DNA of 64,000 nucleotides from Alistipes sp. (GTDB taxonomy: Bacteria; Bacteroidota; Bacteroidia; Bacteroidales; Rikenellaceae). The stretch spans positions 1 through 64,000 of the forward strand of contig JAITWH010000013.1 of NCBI GenBank assembly GCA_031285405.1, read 5' to 3'. A model generated the notes under the pieces. The model was given only the letters and a program-made list of their open reading frames with translations, was not told where the DNA came from and ran no database searches. Shown here piece by piece: positions 1 through 9,283 of this stretch. Each line of letters starts with the position of its first letter. Within the stretch, counting starts at the first letter, position 1. The position numbers and the translations under genes are program-made.

Positions 1-107
<107 letters not shown>

Positions 108-109
108 TT

Positions 110-152
110 AAGGGGCCGAACGATGAAAATCGCGCGGCCCCTTTCTTTTTTT
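110..152 (+). terminator. rRNA operon intrinsic terminator
   Basis: AAGGGGCCG ... CGGCCCCTT followed by TCTTTTTTT. Confidence 0.75.
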
Positions 153-251
153 GCCAAAACCCGAACAACGAAAAGCCCGCGCCCCCTTTCTTTTTAAGAA
201 TAATTCCCTACCTTTACACATCGAATCGAACCTAACCTTTTGCCCTCCGTC

Positions 252-2942
252 ATGAGAAAACTATTACTCTTTCTTCTTCTCGCGGCCCCGCTATGCAGCC
301 AAGCCCAACAACCCCAAGCCGAAATCCCCTTCGACCAAGCCTACAAAAGAACCTACAACATAACGCGAACCGACGGAACCACCCCCGAGATAGACGGCCG
401 CCTCGACGAAGAGTTCTGGCAGCAACAGGGCGAGTGGTCACAGCCGTTCGTACAGGTACTGCCCTACGAGCGCATGCCGACCCGCTCGACGACGCGCGCA
501 AAACTACTCTACGACGACCGCTACATCTACGTTGGAGTCTGGTGCCGCGACATTCGCCCCGATGAGATCAACCGCTTCATCGGCAACCGCGACGAGAACA
601 ACGTGGGCGACCTGATCAGCGTCGCGTTCGACCCCTACCACGACTTCCGCGCCGGCACCGAGTTCAACATCAACGTCGGCGGCAACAAAACAGACTTGGT
701 TGTGACCGACCGCTTGGAGGTCAACCGCAGCTGGAACGCCGTGTGGGACGGCCGCACCCACGTCTCCGAGACAGACTCGCTCTGGACGGCCGAGCTGAGA
801 ATCCCCTTCAGTCAGCTGCGCTACAATCGCGAGACGGAGGATGGGGTGTGGGGGCTCCACATCCGCCGCATCATCCGCAGCGGCAACGAGGTGCAGAACT
901 GGAGCCTCATCCCCATCAAGAACAGCGGCCACATATATTCGTTCGGCGAGATGCACGGCATGACCGACCTCGCGCGCGCCAACGGACTCGAACTGCTCCC
1001 CTACACCATGGGCAAGGTGCTCAGGGAGCCGCGCATAGCAGGCAGCCCCTACCAAAAGGGCACCAACTGGTTCGGCACGGGCGGGCTCGACGGCAAGGTT
1101 GCGCTGAGCGACTTCACCCTCGACTTCACCATCAACCCCGACTTCGGCCAGGTGGAGGTCGACCCGTCGGTGATGAACCTGACCGCCTACGAGACGTTCT
1201 TCGAAGAGAAGCGCCCCTTCTTCCTTGAGGGCAAACACATTCTCGACTTCGGCTTCGGCGGCGACATGATGTTCTACACCCGCCGCATCGGGGCGCAGGC
1301 GACCTACACTCCGGAGGGCATCGACAACAAAAATTCCTTCGCGGCATATCAGGAAAACGTACCGATCCTCGGCGCGATCAAACTCACGGGCACCAACAAG
1401 CGCGGCCTCACCATCGGCGGTGTGCAGAGCTTCACCGCCCGCCAGCGGGTCGAGGTGTCGCGACGGCCCCACGTTAACGACGCCCCCGCAGACCCCAACG
1501 CCCCCCTCTACGAGGAGCGCATCACCACCGAACCCTTCACCAACTACTCGATAGTGCGCATGCAGAAGAATTGGGACGGCAACAACACCCAGCTGGGCGG
1601 CATGGTGACCTCTGTCAACCGCTCGCTCGCGGCGCACCCCCACCTGCAAGATATCATGACGGATAACGCCTTCGTCGGCGGAGTCGACTTCATGCACTAC
1701 TTCCGCGACCGCAACTACTACGTCGACTTCAAGGGAATGTTCTCGTCGCTCCACGGATCCAAAGAGGCGATCACCCGCCTCCAAACCAACCCCATTCACT
1801 ACTACCAACGCGCCTCGGCACAGGACTATCTGGGTGTCGACACCTCGCGCACCTCGCTTCAGGGCAGCGGCGGCTACATCGAGTTCGGCCGCAGGGGCAA
1901 CAACAAGTGGTGGTTCTCGGAGAACATCTCGTGGCTCACCCCGGGCTTCGATCTCAACGATGCAGGCTTCCTGCGCCAGGCCGACGCCCTCACCAACACC
2001 ACCCTCGTGAGCTACCGCCAGACCGACCCGGGCAACCTGTTCCGCACCAACACGGTCAACATAAGCCAGCGCAACTCGTGGGACTTCGGCGGCCGCGCGG
2101 TCGACAACGACATCTCGGCTCAGTGGGTCGGCTACACCACCAACCGGCTGAGGCTGGAGTTCTCCGAGGAGTTCACCTTCAACCGCGTCGACAGTCGCAT
2201 GCTGCGCGGCGGGCCCGACATTCGCCTCGACCCCTTCTTCACGACCGCCGCGGCCTTCCGCACCGACGCCGCCAAACGGGTCTACTTCGAGATCGCCTAT
2301 CAGGGCGACCACAGCCTCGACAAGATCAACTCGTCGAACAGCATCACCCCCGGGGTGACGTTGCGCATCTGGGATCGCATCGCCCTCGGCGCCAACTTCA
2401 ACACGCTCTGGAATCGCAACAACCTTCAGTACGTGGGCTCCTTCGCCAACGCCAACACCACCGCCGGCAGCGTCTCGCACGTGATGAGCCACTTAGACCA
2501 ACGCACCTACGGCGTCACGCTGCGCCTGCAGATGAACCTCACGCCCGACCTCTCGGTGCAGTTCTACGGCTCGCCCTTCACCTCCACCGGCCGCTACACC
2601 GACTTCAAGAGCGCCGCCAATACACTCTCGCGCAACTACGAAGAGCGTTTCCGCAGCTACTCGACGTCGGAGATCTCGGCCGACGGAGGGGAGTATCGTG
2701 TCGGCTCGTCGGCGGGCGGATTCTCGTTCGCCAACCCCGACTTCTCGTTCAACGAGTTCCGGTCGAATCTCGTCGTGCGATGGGAGTACCTCCCCGGCTC
2801 GACGCTCTATTTCGTGTGGGAGCACCGCATGTCCGAGCGCGCGGCAATGATCCGCGGCTGGGCCGACAACCTCGACCAGATGTGGGGCCTCCCCGCCCGC
2901 AACACCCTGATGCTCAAACTAAACTACTGGATAAATTGGTAA
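252..2942 (+). CDS. DUF5916-type protein with N-terminal CBM9-like domain, secreted
   Basis: Signal peptide MRKLLLFLLLAAPLCSQAQ; RTDGTTPEIDGRLDEEFW...; ATG at 252 preferred over the track's TTG at 240. Confidence 0.8.
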   Translation: MRKLLLFLLLAAPLCSQAQQPQAEIPFDQAYKRTYNITRTDGTTPEIDGRLDEEFWQQQGEWSQPFVQVLPYERMPTRSTTRAKLLYDDRYIYVGVWCRDIRPDEINRFIGNRDENNVGDLISVAFDPYHDFRAGTEFNINVGGNKTDLVVTDRLEVNRSWNAVWDGRTHVSETDSLWTAELRIPFSQLRYNRETEDGVWGLHIRRIIRSGNEVQNWSLIPIKNSGHIYSFGEMHGMTDLARANGLELLPYTMGKVLREPRIAGSPYQKGTNWFGTGGLDGKVALSDFTLDFTINPDFGQVEVDPSVMNLTAYETFFEEKRPFFLEGKHILDFGFGGDMMFYTRRIGAQATYTPEGIDNKNSFAAYQENVPILGAIKLTGTNKRGLTIGGVQSFTARQRVEVSRRPHVNDAPADPNAPLYEERITTEPFTNYSIVRMQKNWDGNNTQLGGMVTSVNRSLAAHPHLQDIMTDNAFVGGVDFMHYFRDRNYYVDFKGMFSSLHGSKEAITRLQTNPIHYYQRASAQDYLGVDTSRTSLQGSGGYIEFGRRGNNKWWFSENISWLTPGFDLNDAGFLRQADALTNTTLVSYRQTDPGNLFRTNTVNISQRNSWDFGGRAVDNDISAQWVGYTTNRLRLEFSEEFTFNRVDSRMLRGGPDIRLDPFFTTAAAFRTDAAKRVYFEIAYQGDHSLDKINSSNSITPGVTLRIWDRIALGANFNTLWNRNNLQYVGSFANANTTAGSVSHVMSHLDQRTYGVTLRLQMNLTPDLSVQFYGSPFTSTGRYTDFKSAANTLSRNYEERFRSYSTSEISADGGEYRVGSSAGGFSFANPDFSFNEFRSNLVVRWEYLPGSTLYFVWEHRMSERAAMIRGWADNLDQMWGLPARNTLMLKLNYWINW

Positions 2943-3118
2943 GCGAAGCTTACCAATTGAGAATTAAAAATTAAGAATTAAGAATCAGCTAACGCAGTAC
3001 ATATCATTCCGACGTGCGTTTCGCCCCCCCCCCCTCGTCATTGCGAGGAGCCAAAGGCGACGAAGCAATCCAGAATTCCGCGCAGCAAATTCTTAATTCT
3101 TAATTTTTAATTCTGAAT

Positions 3119-3631
3119 TCACTCCCCCAACGGAGTCCAATCCCCCGAGGAGGCCGGAGCAGCAGGAGGCGCCGGCTCAACCGGAGCACTATAATAAGTC
3201 CCGCCGGTAGAGACATCGACACTCACACTCAGCGTCTCCGAGTGCGACGGAAGCTTATACATAGCACCGGTCAGCGGGTCGATAATCAACATACCGATCC
3301 AGCATGGCGGCCCGAACAGCAGGTTGCCAAAAAACCAACCGTCCAACCGCGCGGCGATATAGTTGGTCACCGGCTCGCGCCCGGGCTGCCGATATGTCAC
3401 CTTGTAGCGCTCGGGCCGCATGTACCCCGCCGACGCCTCAAGGTAGATCGTGGAGGGTGTGCGACCGTTGTAGACGACAAACCCGTCGCGATTCTCGACG
3501 GTCACCTGCGCCCCCACGGGCACTGAGTTGAATGCGACCGGATAGTCGCTGCGCGTCACGATCGACGCGCACGAGCCGAGCCCCGCCGCCACCGCGAGCA
3601 CGACAAATAACTTTAACAATCTCATAGTCAT
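3119..3631 (-). CDS. Putative lipoprotein with PEGA-like segment
   Basis: Lipobox AAGLGSC; VPVGAQVTVENRDGFVVYNGRTPSTIYLEAS. Confidence 0.65.
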   Translation of the reverse strand: MTMRLLKLFVVLAVAAGLGSCASIVTRSDYPVAFNSVPVGAQVTVENRDGFVVYNGRTPSTIYLEASAGYMRPERYKVTYRQPGREPVTNYIAARLDGWFFGNLLFGPPCWIGMLIIDPLTGAMYKLPSHSETLSVSVDVSTGGTYYSAPVEPAPPAAPASSGDWTPLGE

Positions 3632-3643
3632 CCCGTTAATCCG

Positions 3644-3769
3644 TTATTTAACAAGCGATCCCACCCACACCATAACCAGCGCGATGAAGACCAACAGGGC
3701 GAATCCCCCGATCCAACCCAAAACCGTGCGCCACAAAGCCGGCCCCTGATTTTCATTATTCTGTTCCAT
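3644..3769 (-). CDS. Small predicted membrane protein (41 aa)
   Basis: MEQNNENQGPALWRTVLGWIGGFALLVFIALVMVWVGSLVK; upstream part of the 98-aa ORF is intergenic repeat. Confidence 0.45.
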   Translation of the reverse strand: MEQNNENQGPALWRTVLGWIGGFALLVFIALVMVWVGSLVK

Positions 3770-3964
3770 TATCCCACAAATTTTATGTTGCGTAGCCAAA
3801 TACCGCGTTAGCTGTTCCCCTCCTGCGGAGGGGTGCCCAAAGGGCGGGGTTGTAAAAATCGCCGCCGGCGTTCCGGCCGTCATTGCGAGCCGCAGGCGAA
3901 GCAATCCAAAGTACCGCGTAGCTAAGTGCCGCGTTAGCACTAACCACTAATAACTAACCACTGA

Positions 3965-4906
3965 TCAAAGCCACTTCTTCCGCCAAAAAAATCCAATAGT
4001 AAGCGCGGAAGCCACGACTATCCCAGTGATAGTAATCCAAAAGTTGTCCAACCCCCAAGGAAAGGCCACATTCATACCATAAATACTCGCCACAAGCGTG
4101 GCCGGCATAAAGAAAACCGACGCCACCGTAAAAATTTTAGTAGTCTTGTTCTGCTCAATGTTGATAAGCCCCATCACCGTATCCTTCAGATAGTTAAGAC
4201 GCTCAAAACTAAAATCGGTATGCGAGATCAGCGACACCACGTCCCTCATCATCAGCTGCAACCGCGGGTAGACGTCGTTCGGAAAATGCTCACTCCGCAG
4301 CACCCCCGAAAGCACCCGCTGCCGGTCAAAAATCCCCTCGCGAATAGTCATCATACTCTCCTGAATCGAGTTGATATGCTTGATCAGCTGCTCGTTGCTG
4401 CGCACCTCGTCGCCCACCTGCCCGCTCAACTGCGAGATGCGTCGAGCCTCGGCCTCCACGATGTCGGCGTCCAGGTCGATGCGAATTTCAAGTATCGACA
4501 CAAACAGGTGGTAACCCGTCGGATAGAGTTTCGAACTCACCTGCAACCGTTTGTCGATCTCGCCGAAGGTTCTCGAATCGGCCTCGCGCACACTCACCAG
4601 CAACCCCTCGGTGAGTGTAAACGACACCGGTTCGAGGCTGAAGTCGTCGCCGCGCGGCACAAAAAATATCGAGTTGGCCACGATGCTCTGCTCCGTCTCG
4701 GCATACTTCGACGAACTCTCGATCTCCTCGACCTGTTGGCGAGTCAGCAGGTCGATGTCGAGATACTCCTCGACGCTCTTCTGCTCCTTGACCGACGGGT
4801 TGAGCAGGTCGATCCACAGTACGTCGTCGTAGCCCAGCTCCTCCAACTGCTCGGGCTCGGCGTTGCGGACAATCTTGCCATGTTGTTTCAAGTAAATTGT
4901 GATCAT
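3965..4906 (-). CDS. corA: Magnesium/cobalt transporter CorA
   Basis: C-terminal YGMN motif (ASIYGMNVAFPW) and two terminal TM helices. Confidence 0.92.
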   Translation of the reverse strand: MITIYLKQHGKIVRNAEPEQLEELGYDDVLWIDLLNPSVKEQKSVEEYLDIDLLTRQQVEEIESSSKYAETEQSIVANSIFFVPRGDDFSLEPVSFTLTEGLLVSVREADSRTFGEIDKRLQVSSKLYPTGYHLFVSILEIRIDLDADIVEAEARRISQLSGQVGDEVRSNEQLIKHINSIQESMMTIREGIFDRQRVLSGVLRSEHFPNDVYPRLQLMMRDVVSLISHTDFSFERLNYLKDTVMGLINIEQNKTTKIFTVASVFFMPATLVASIYGMNVAFPWGLDNFWITITGIVVASALTIGFFWRKKWL

Positions 4907-4975
4907 TTTTCGGTTCCCGTTTTAGAGATTGAACAACTCTGTCTACTGACAATTTTTCTACCGGTAGGAGATCAG

Positions 4976-5788
4976 TCAGCCGGGATTGGCGTGCAGCGTC
5001 GCCTTGAGACCCTCGTCCCAGAAACGTTGCAGTGCCTGCCGTTTTTGCTCGTCGAAAAAGAAGTCTATGTTGCGCGTCAGATATTCGTAGGCGTAGGGTC
5101 GGTCGGCAAACTCGCTCTCGATGATCGACTCGTAGATGCGCTCCATGCCGAGGGTCAGCGACTCTTCCAGCGCGGCAACTGCCTCATCTGTAACGCTTTT
5201 GCGCGCCACCCACACCGCGAATACGAATGGCAGCGACGCATATTTTTTCCACTCCTCGGCCAGGTCCCACGTGCGGGCGAAGCGCCCCTCGTGCTCGAAC
5301 ACCTTGTCGCCGATCAGCACAAACGCGTCGCCCTCGCTCGGATTTTCCAACACCGAGTAGTCGCTGAGCGTCAGCCATTTGGGTGCGATATTCCAGTGGC
5401 GCGCGGCCAACACTCTCGCCAACGCCACCGAGGTGTTGGAGTGGCTGTCCAACCAGACTCGTTTTATCTCTTTGAGAGGCGAGTTCGAGGTCATCACCAC
5501 CGTGCGCACAGGGCCGTCGGCGCCTATGCACCAGGAAGTTACGATGTCGAAATCGGAATCTTTGATCGCCGCGAGCCCACCTACCGGAACGAGGGCGATG
5601 TCGGCGCGACGCTCATCGAACGCCGCGGTGCAACCCGCTGGTGGTGAGAGCAATAGGGTGGTTTTGGATGGTGCCGGATCAGGCAACGACAGGCCCGACG
5701 CCGACTCCTCGGAGTGGCGCAGACCATACAGAAACGGTATGGTATTGAGGTACGAAACCGCTGCTACGTTTAGGGCCCGACGGGTCAT
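4976..5788 (-). CDS. mqnA: Menaquinone biosynthesis protein MqnA (chorismate dehydratase)
   Basis: NVAAVSYLNTIPFLYGL; ...RRADIALVPVGGLA; WLDSHSNTSVALARVL. Confidence 0.85.
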   Translation of the reverse strand: MTRRALNVAAVSYLNTIPFLYGLRHSEESASGLSLPDPAPSKTTLLLSPPAGCTAAFDERRADIALVPVGGLAAIKDSDFDIVTSWCIGADGPVRTVVMTSNSPLKEIKRVWLDSHSNTSVALARVLAARHWNIAPKWLTLSDYSVLENPSEGDAFVLIGDKVFEHEGRFARTWDLAEEWKKYASLPFVFAVWVARKSVTDEAVAALEESLTLGMERIYESIIESEFADRPYAYEYLTRNIDFFFDEQKRQALQRFWDEGLKATLHANPG

Positions 5789-5946
5789 CCATATTGACTT
5801 TCAATTGGTTATACTTTTGTGTGACATCTGACACCTTGCAAAGATAGTAAAAAATTGGTGATTAGAGAGCGGCTTTGCCGCTTAATTGAAAGTTGAAAGT
5901 TGAAAATTGGCCGGAACGCCGGCGGCGATTTTAGCTACGCAGTACT

Positions 5947-6072
5947 AAAAAAGCGTTACGGATGTAACGCTTTTTTTTGGCCGAGTGTTACCTATGTCAC
6001 GGTTTTTTTGGGGGTAGTGTTACCTATGTCACGGTTTTTTTTGGCGAGTGTTACAAATGCTACACTTTTTTT
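5947..6072. repeat. Four tandem ~32-bp units GTGTTAC-NNAT-GTNAC + T-tract
   Basis: GTTAC starts at 5955, 5987, 6019, 6050, each unit ending in T7-T8; first and last units fold as hairpins. Confidence 0.8.
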
Positions 6073-6205
6073 TGGGTGTTGCTTCTTATTATTATAGGTA
6101 TGGTTGTTTTTTTGTGGTTTCTTTGGGGCTTTTGTGTTGGCGTGTTATTACGTTTTTGGTGTCTGTTTTGTTTCAGTTTTTGTTGATTTTTTTGTGATGT
6201 TTTTA

Positions 6206-6410
6206 AAATCGCTGCCGGCGTTCTGGCCATTTTCAATTTTCAATTGCTATAAGGTAGATCCCTCGTCGCTTCGCTCTGTCGGGATGACTTATATGGCGTT
6301 AGCACTAACCACTTATCACTAACCACTAAATCGCTGCCGGCGTTCTGGCCATTTTCAATTTTCAATTGCTATAAGGTAGATCCCTCGTCGCTTCGCTCTG
6401 TCGGGATGAC
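6206..6410. repeat. 83-bp perfect direct repeat (6206-6288 and 6328-6410)
   Basis: AAATCGCTGCCGGCGTTCTGGCCATTTTCAATTTTCAATTGCTATAAGGTAGATCCCTCGTCGCTTCGCTCTGTCGGGATGAC occurs twice identically. Confidence 0.93.
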
Positions 6411-6448
6411 ATTTCTATATTGCGTAGCTCATTTTCAATTTTCAACTT

Positions 6449-9250
6449 TCAATTTTCAATTTCTGAAAGGAATTTTCCGGTGTGGCTGAGGGGGTTGGTG
6501 GCGACCTGTTCGGGGGGGCCGGTGGCTACTATCTGGCCTCCGGCGGCTCCCCCCTCCGGGCCCATGTCGATTATGTGGTCGGCGGCGCGGATGACGTCTA
6601 AGTTGTGCTCGACCACTATCATGGTGTTGCCGCGGTCGACCAGCAGCGAGATCACATCCAGCAGTTGGCGAACATCCTCGAAGTGGAGGCCGGTGGTCGG
6701 TTCGTCGAGGATGTAGAGGGTGCGGCCGGTGTCGCGGCGGGCGAGTTCGGCCGACAGTTTGATGCGTTGGCTCTCGCCGCCCGACAGAGTGGTGCAGGGT
6801 TGGCCCAACTTGAGGTAGCCGAGGCCGACGCTCTGGATGGCGCGCAGCTTTTCGTGGATGCGGGGGATGTGCTCGAAGAACTCGACAGCCATGTTGACCG
6901 TCATTTCGAGCACCTCGCTGATGTTGCGCCCTTTGTAGCGCACCTCCAAGGTTTCGCGATTGTAGCGCTTGCCGCCGCACACCTTGCAGCGGACGTAGAC
7001 GTCGGGCAGGAAGTTCATCTCGATCGTTTGCACTCCCGCGCCGCGACACTCCTCGCACCGTCCGCCGCGCACGTTGAACGAAAATCGGCCCGCCGTGAAG
7101 CCGCGGATCTGGGCGTCGGGCGTCGATTCGAACAGTTTGCGGATGTCGCTCATCACTCCCGAGTAGGTGGCGGGGTTGCTGCGCGGGGTGCGGCCTATGG
7201 GGGATTGGTCGACTACGACCAATTTGTCGATATGCTCCAGTCCCTCGATGGCGTCGCAGGCGAGGGGGCGGGCGTAGGAGCCGTAGAGCTCGTGGCTCAG
7301 CACGGGGCGCAGGGTGTCGTTGACTAACGACGACTTGCCGCTGCCGCTCACTCCCGTCACGCAGATCATCATTCCCAAGGGGAACTCGGCCGTCACGTTT
7401 TTTAGGTTGTTGCCTCGCGCGCCCTTTACGACTATCTTTTCGCCGTTGCCTTTGCGGCGGGTGGCGGGGGTCTCGATGCGGCGGCGGCCCGAGAGGTAGT
7501 CGGCGGTGATGGAGTCGGGGGCGGCGAGGATGTCGTCTATGCCTCCCGCCGCGACGATGAGGCCCCCTTTGCGACCCGCCAACGGGCCAACGTCGACTAT
7601 GTAGTCGGCGCTGCGGATCATCTCCTCGTCGTGCTCGACAACTATCACCGAGTTGCCGGCGTCGCGCAGCTCTTCGAGGCTGGCGATCAGTTTGCGGTTG
7701 TCGCGCTGGTGGAGGCCTATGCTCGGCTCGTCGAGAATGTAGAGTACGTTTACCAGGCGTGAGCCTATTTGGGTGGCGAGGCGGATGCGCTGACTCTCGC
7801 CGCCGCTCAATGACCTGGAACTTCGTCCGAGTGAGAGGTAGCCGAGGCCTACTTTTACTAAGAAGCCCAACCGGTCGCGGATCTCCTTGACTATCTCGCG
7901 GGCGATGGTGCGTTCGCGGGGGGTGAACAGTTCGTCGACACCCTCAATCCATGCGGCGAACTCATCGATGCTCATTCGCGACAGGTCGGCGATGCTGAGG
8001 CCGGCGATGCGGAAGTGCAGCGCTTCGGGCCTGAGGCGCGAGCCGCCGCACACCGAGCAGGGCTCCTTGACTAAGAACTGTTCGCGCCAGCGGTCGGTCT
8101 TGCCATCCTCGTCTTGACCTTCGAGCCACTCGGCGATACCTTCCCATGAGTTCATCTCGCGGCCTCCCGCCCCTACGTCTATCCTCACAGGTTCGGGGTC
8201 GCCGTAGAGTATCGCGCTCGTGGCATCCTCGCCGATCGTGCCGACGGGGTCGTCCAACGTGAAGTCGTAGCGCTTGCCCAGCGCCTCCATGATGGAGAAG
8301 AGGCGGTTGGCCTTGTGCTTGCCCAACGGTTCGACAGCCCCCTGCCGGATGCTCTTCGCGGGGTTGGGGATGATCTTGGTGACGTCGAACCGCGCCTCCT
8401 CGCCCAAGCCTCCGCAGTGGGGGCAGGCGCCCTGGGGCGAGTTGAACGAAAAGGTGTGGGGCGCGGGGTCGGGCAGCGACACGCCCGTGGTGGGACACAT
8501 CAGGTGGCGCGAGTAATATCTGGCGGCGTCGGCCGCGTAGTCGTAGAGCATCATCGTGCCCTTGCCCTGACGCATCGCCTCCTTGAGACTTTTCGAGAGG
8601 CGGTCGAGCACGTCGACGCGCGCAGTGAGGCGGTCGACCACCAGCTCTATCGTGTGCGCCTTGTAGCGGTCGAGCTTCATGCCCGCCGTGAGCTCCGTCA
8701 TCTCGCCGTCGATGCGCGCCCAGGTGAAGCCCTTGCGCACGAGCCCCTCGAACAGCTCGCGGTAGTGCCCCTTGCGCCCGTTGATGAGGGGGGCGAGCAG
8801 CGCGATCTTGCGGCCGTCGTAGCCGGCGAGGATCAGATCGGTGATCTGGGTGTCGGTGTAGTGTACCATCTCCTCGCCCGTGACCGGAGAGCAGGCCCGC
8901 GACGCGCGCGCGAACAACAGCCTCAGGAAGTCGTTGATCTCGGTGATCGTGCCCACCGTCGAGCGGGGGTTTTTGCTCGTGGTCTTCTGCTCGATGGCGA
9001 CCACAGGGCTCAGGCCCGTGATCTTGTCGACGTCGGGGCGCTCCATCGTGCCGACGTATTGGCGCGCGTAGATCGAGAGCGTCTCCATGTAGCGACGCTG
9101 CCCCTCGGCGTAGATCGTGTCGAACGCCAACGACGACTTGCCGCTGCCGCTCAGGCCCGTGACAACAACCAGACTGTCGCGCGGAATGTCGAGATCGACG
9201 TTGCGGAGGTTGTTGACCCTGGCTCCTTTTATTGTTATTTTTTCTTGCAT
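6449..9250 (-). CDS. uvrA: Excinuclease ABC subunit A
   Basis: MQEKITIKGARVNNLRNVDLDIPRDSLVVVTGLSGSGKSSLAFDTIYAEGQRRYMETLS; two ABC domains, zinc-finger CxxC motifs. Confidence 0.98.
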   Translation of the reverse strand: MQEKITIKGARVNNLRNVDLDIPRDSLVVVTGLSGSGKSSLAFDTIYAEGQRRYMETLSIYARQYVGTMERPDVDKITGLSPVVAIEQKTTSKNPRSTVGTITEINDFLRLLFARASRACSPVTGEEMVHYTDTQITDLILAGYDGRKIALLAPLINGRKGHYRELFEGLVRKGFTWARIDGEMTELTAGMKLDRYKAHTIELVVDRLTARVDVLDRLSKSLKEAMRQGKGTMMLYDYAADAARYYSRHLMCPTTGVSLPDPAPHTFSFNSPQGACPHCGGLGEEARFDVTKIIPNPAKSIRQGAVEPLGKHKANRLFSIMEALGKRYDFTLDDPVGTIGEDATSAILYGDPEPVRIDVGAGGREMNSWEGIAEWLEGQDEDGKTDRWREQFLVKEPCSVCGGSRLRPEALHFRIAGLSIADLSRMSIDEFAAWIEGVDELFTPRERTIAREIVKEIRDRLGFLVKVGLGYLSLGRSSRSLSGGESQRIRLATQIGSRLVNVLYILDEPSIGLHQRDNRKLIASLEELRDAGNSVIVVEHDEEMIRSADYIVDVGPLAGRKGGLIVAAGGIDDILAAPDSITADYLSGRRRIETPATRRKGNGEKIVVKGARGNNLKNVTAEFPLGMMICVTGVSGSGKSSLVNDTLRPVLSHELYGSYARPLACDAIEGLEHIDKLVVVDQSPIGRTPRSNPATYSGVMSDIRKLFESTPDAQIRGFTAGRFSFNVRGGRCEECRGAGVQTIEMNFLPDVYVRCKVCGGKRYNRETLEVRYKGRNISEVLEMTVNMAVEFFEHIPRIHEKLRAIQSVGLGYLKLGQPCTTLSGGESQRIKLSAELARRDTGRTLYILDEPTTGLHFEDVRQLLDVISLLVDRGNTMIVVEHNLDVIRAADHIIDMGPEGGAAGGQIVATGPPEQVATNPLSHTGKFLSEIEN

Positions 9251-9283
9251 TTGTATTCGAGACGAACGTGCGGAGATGCGATT

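Noticed and set aside
504-2492. Long minus-strand ORF (662 aa) opposite the DUF5916 gene, and many similar antisense ORFs in the track
   Set aside because: High-GC antisense shadow ORFs with V/A/G/R-rich low-complexity translations and no recognizable motifs.
3024-3034. C11 homopolymer as a phase-variation tract
   Set aside because: It lies between convergent gene ends inside repeat DNA, not in a promoter or ORF where slippage would switch expression.
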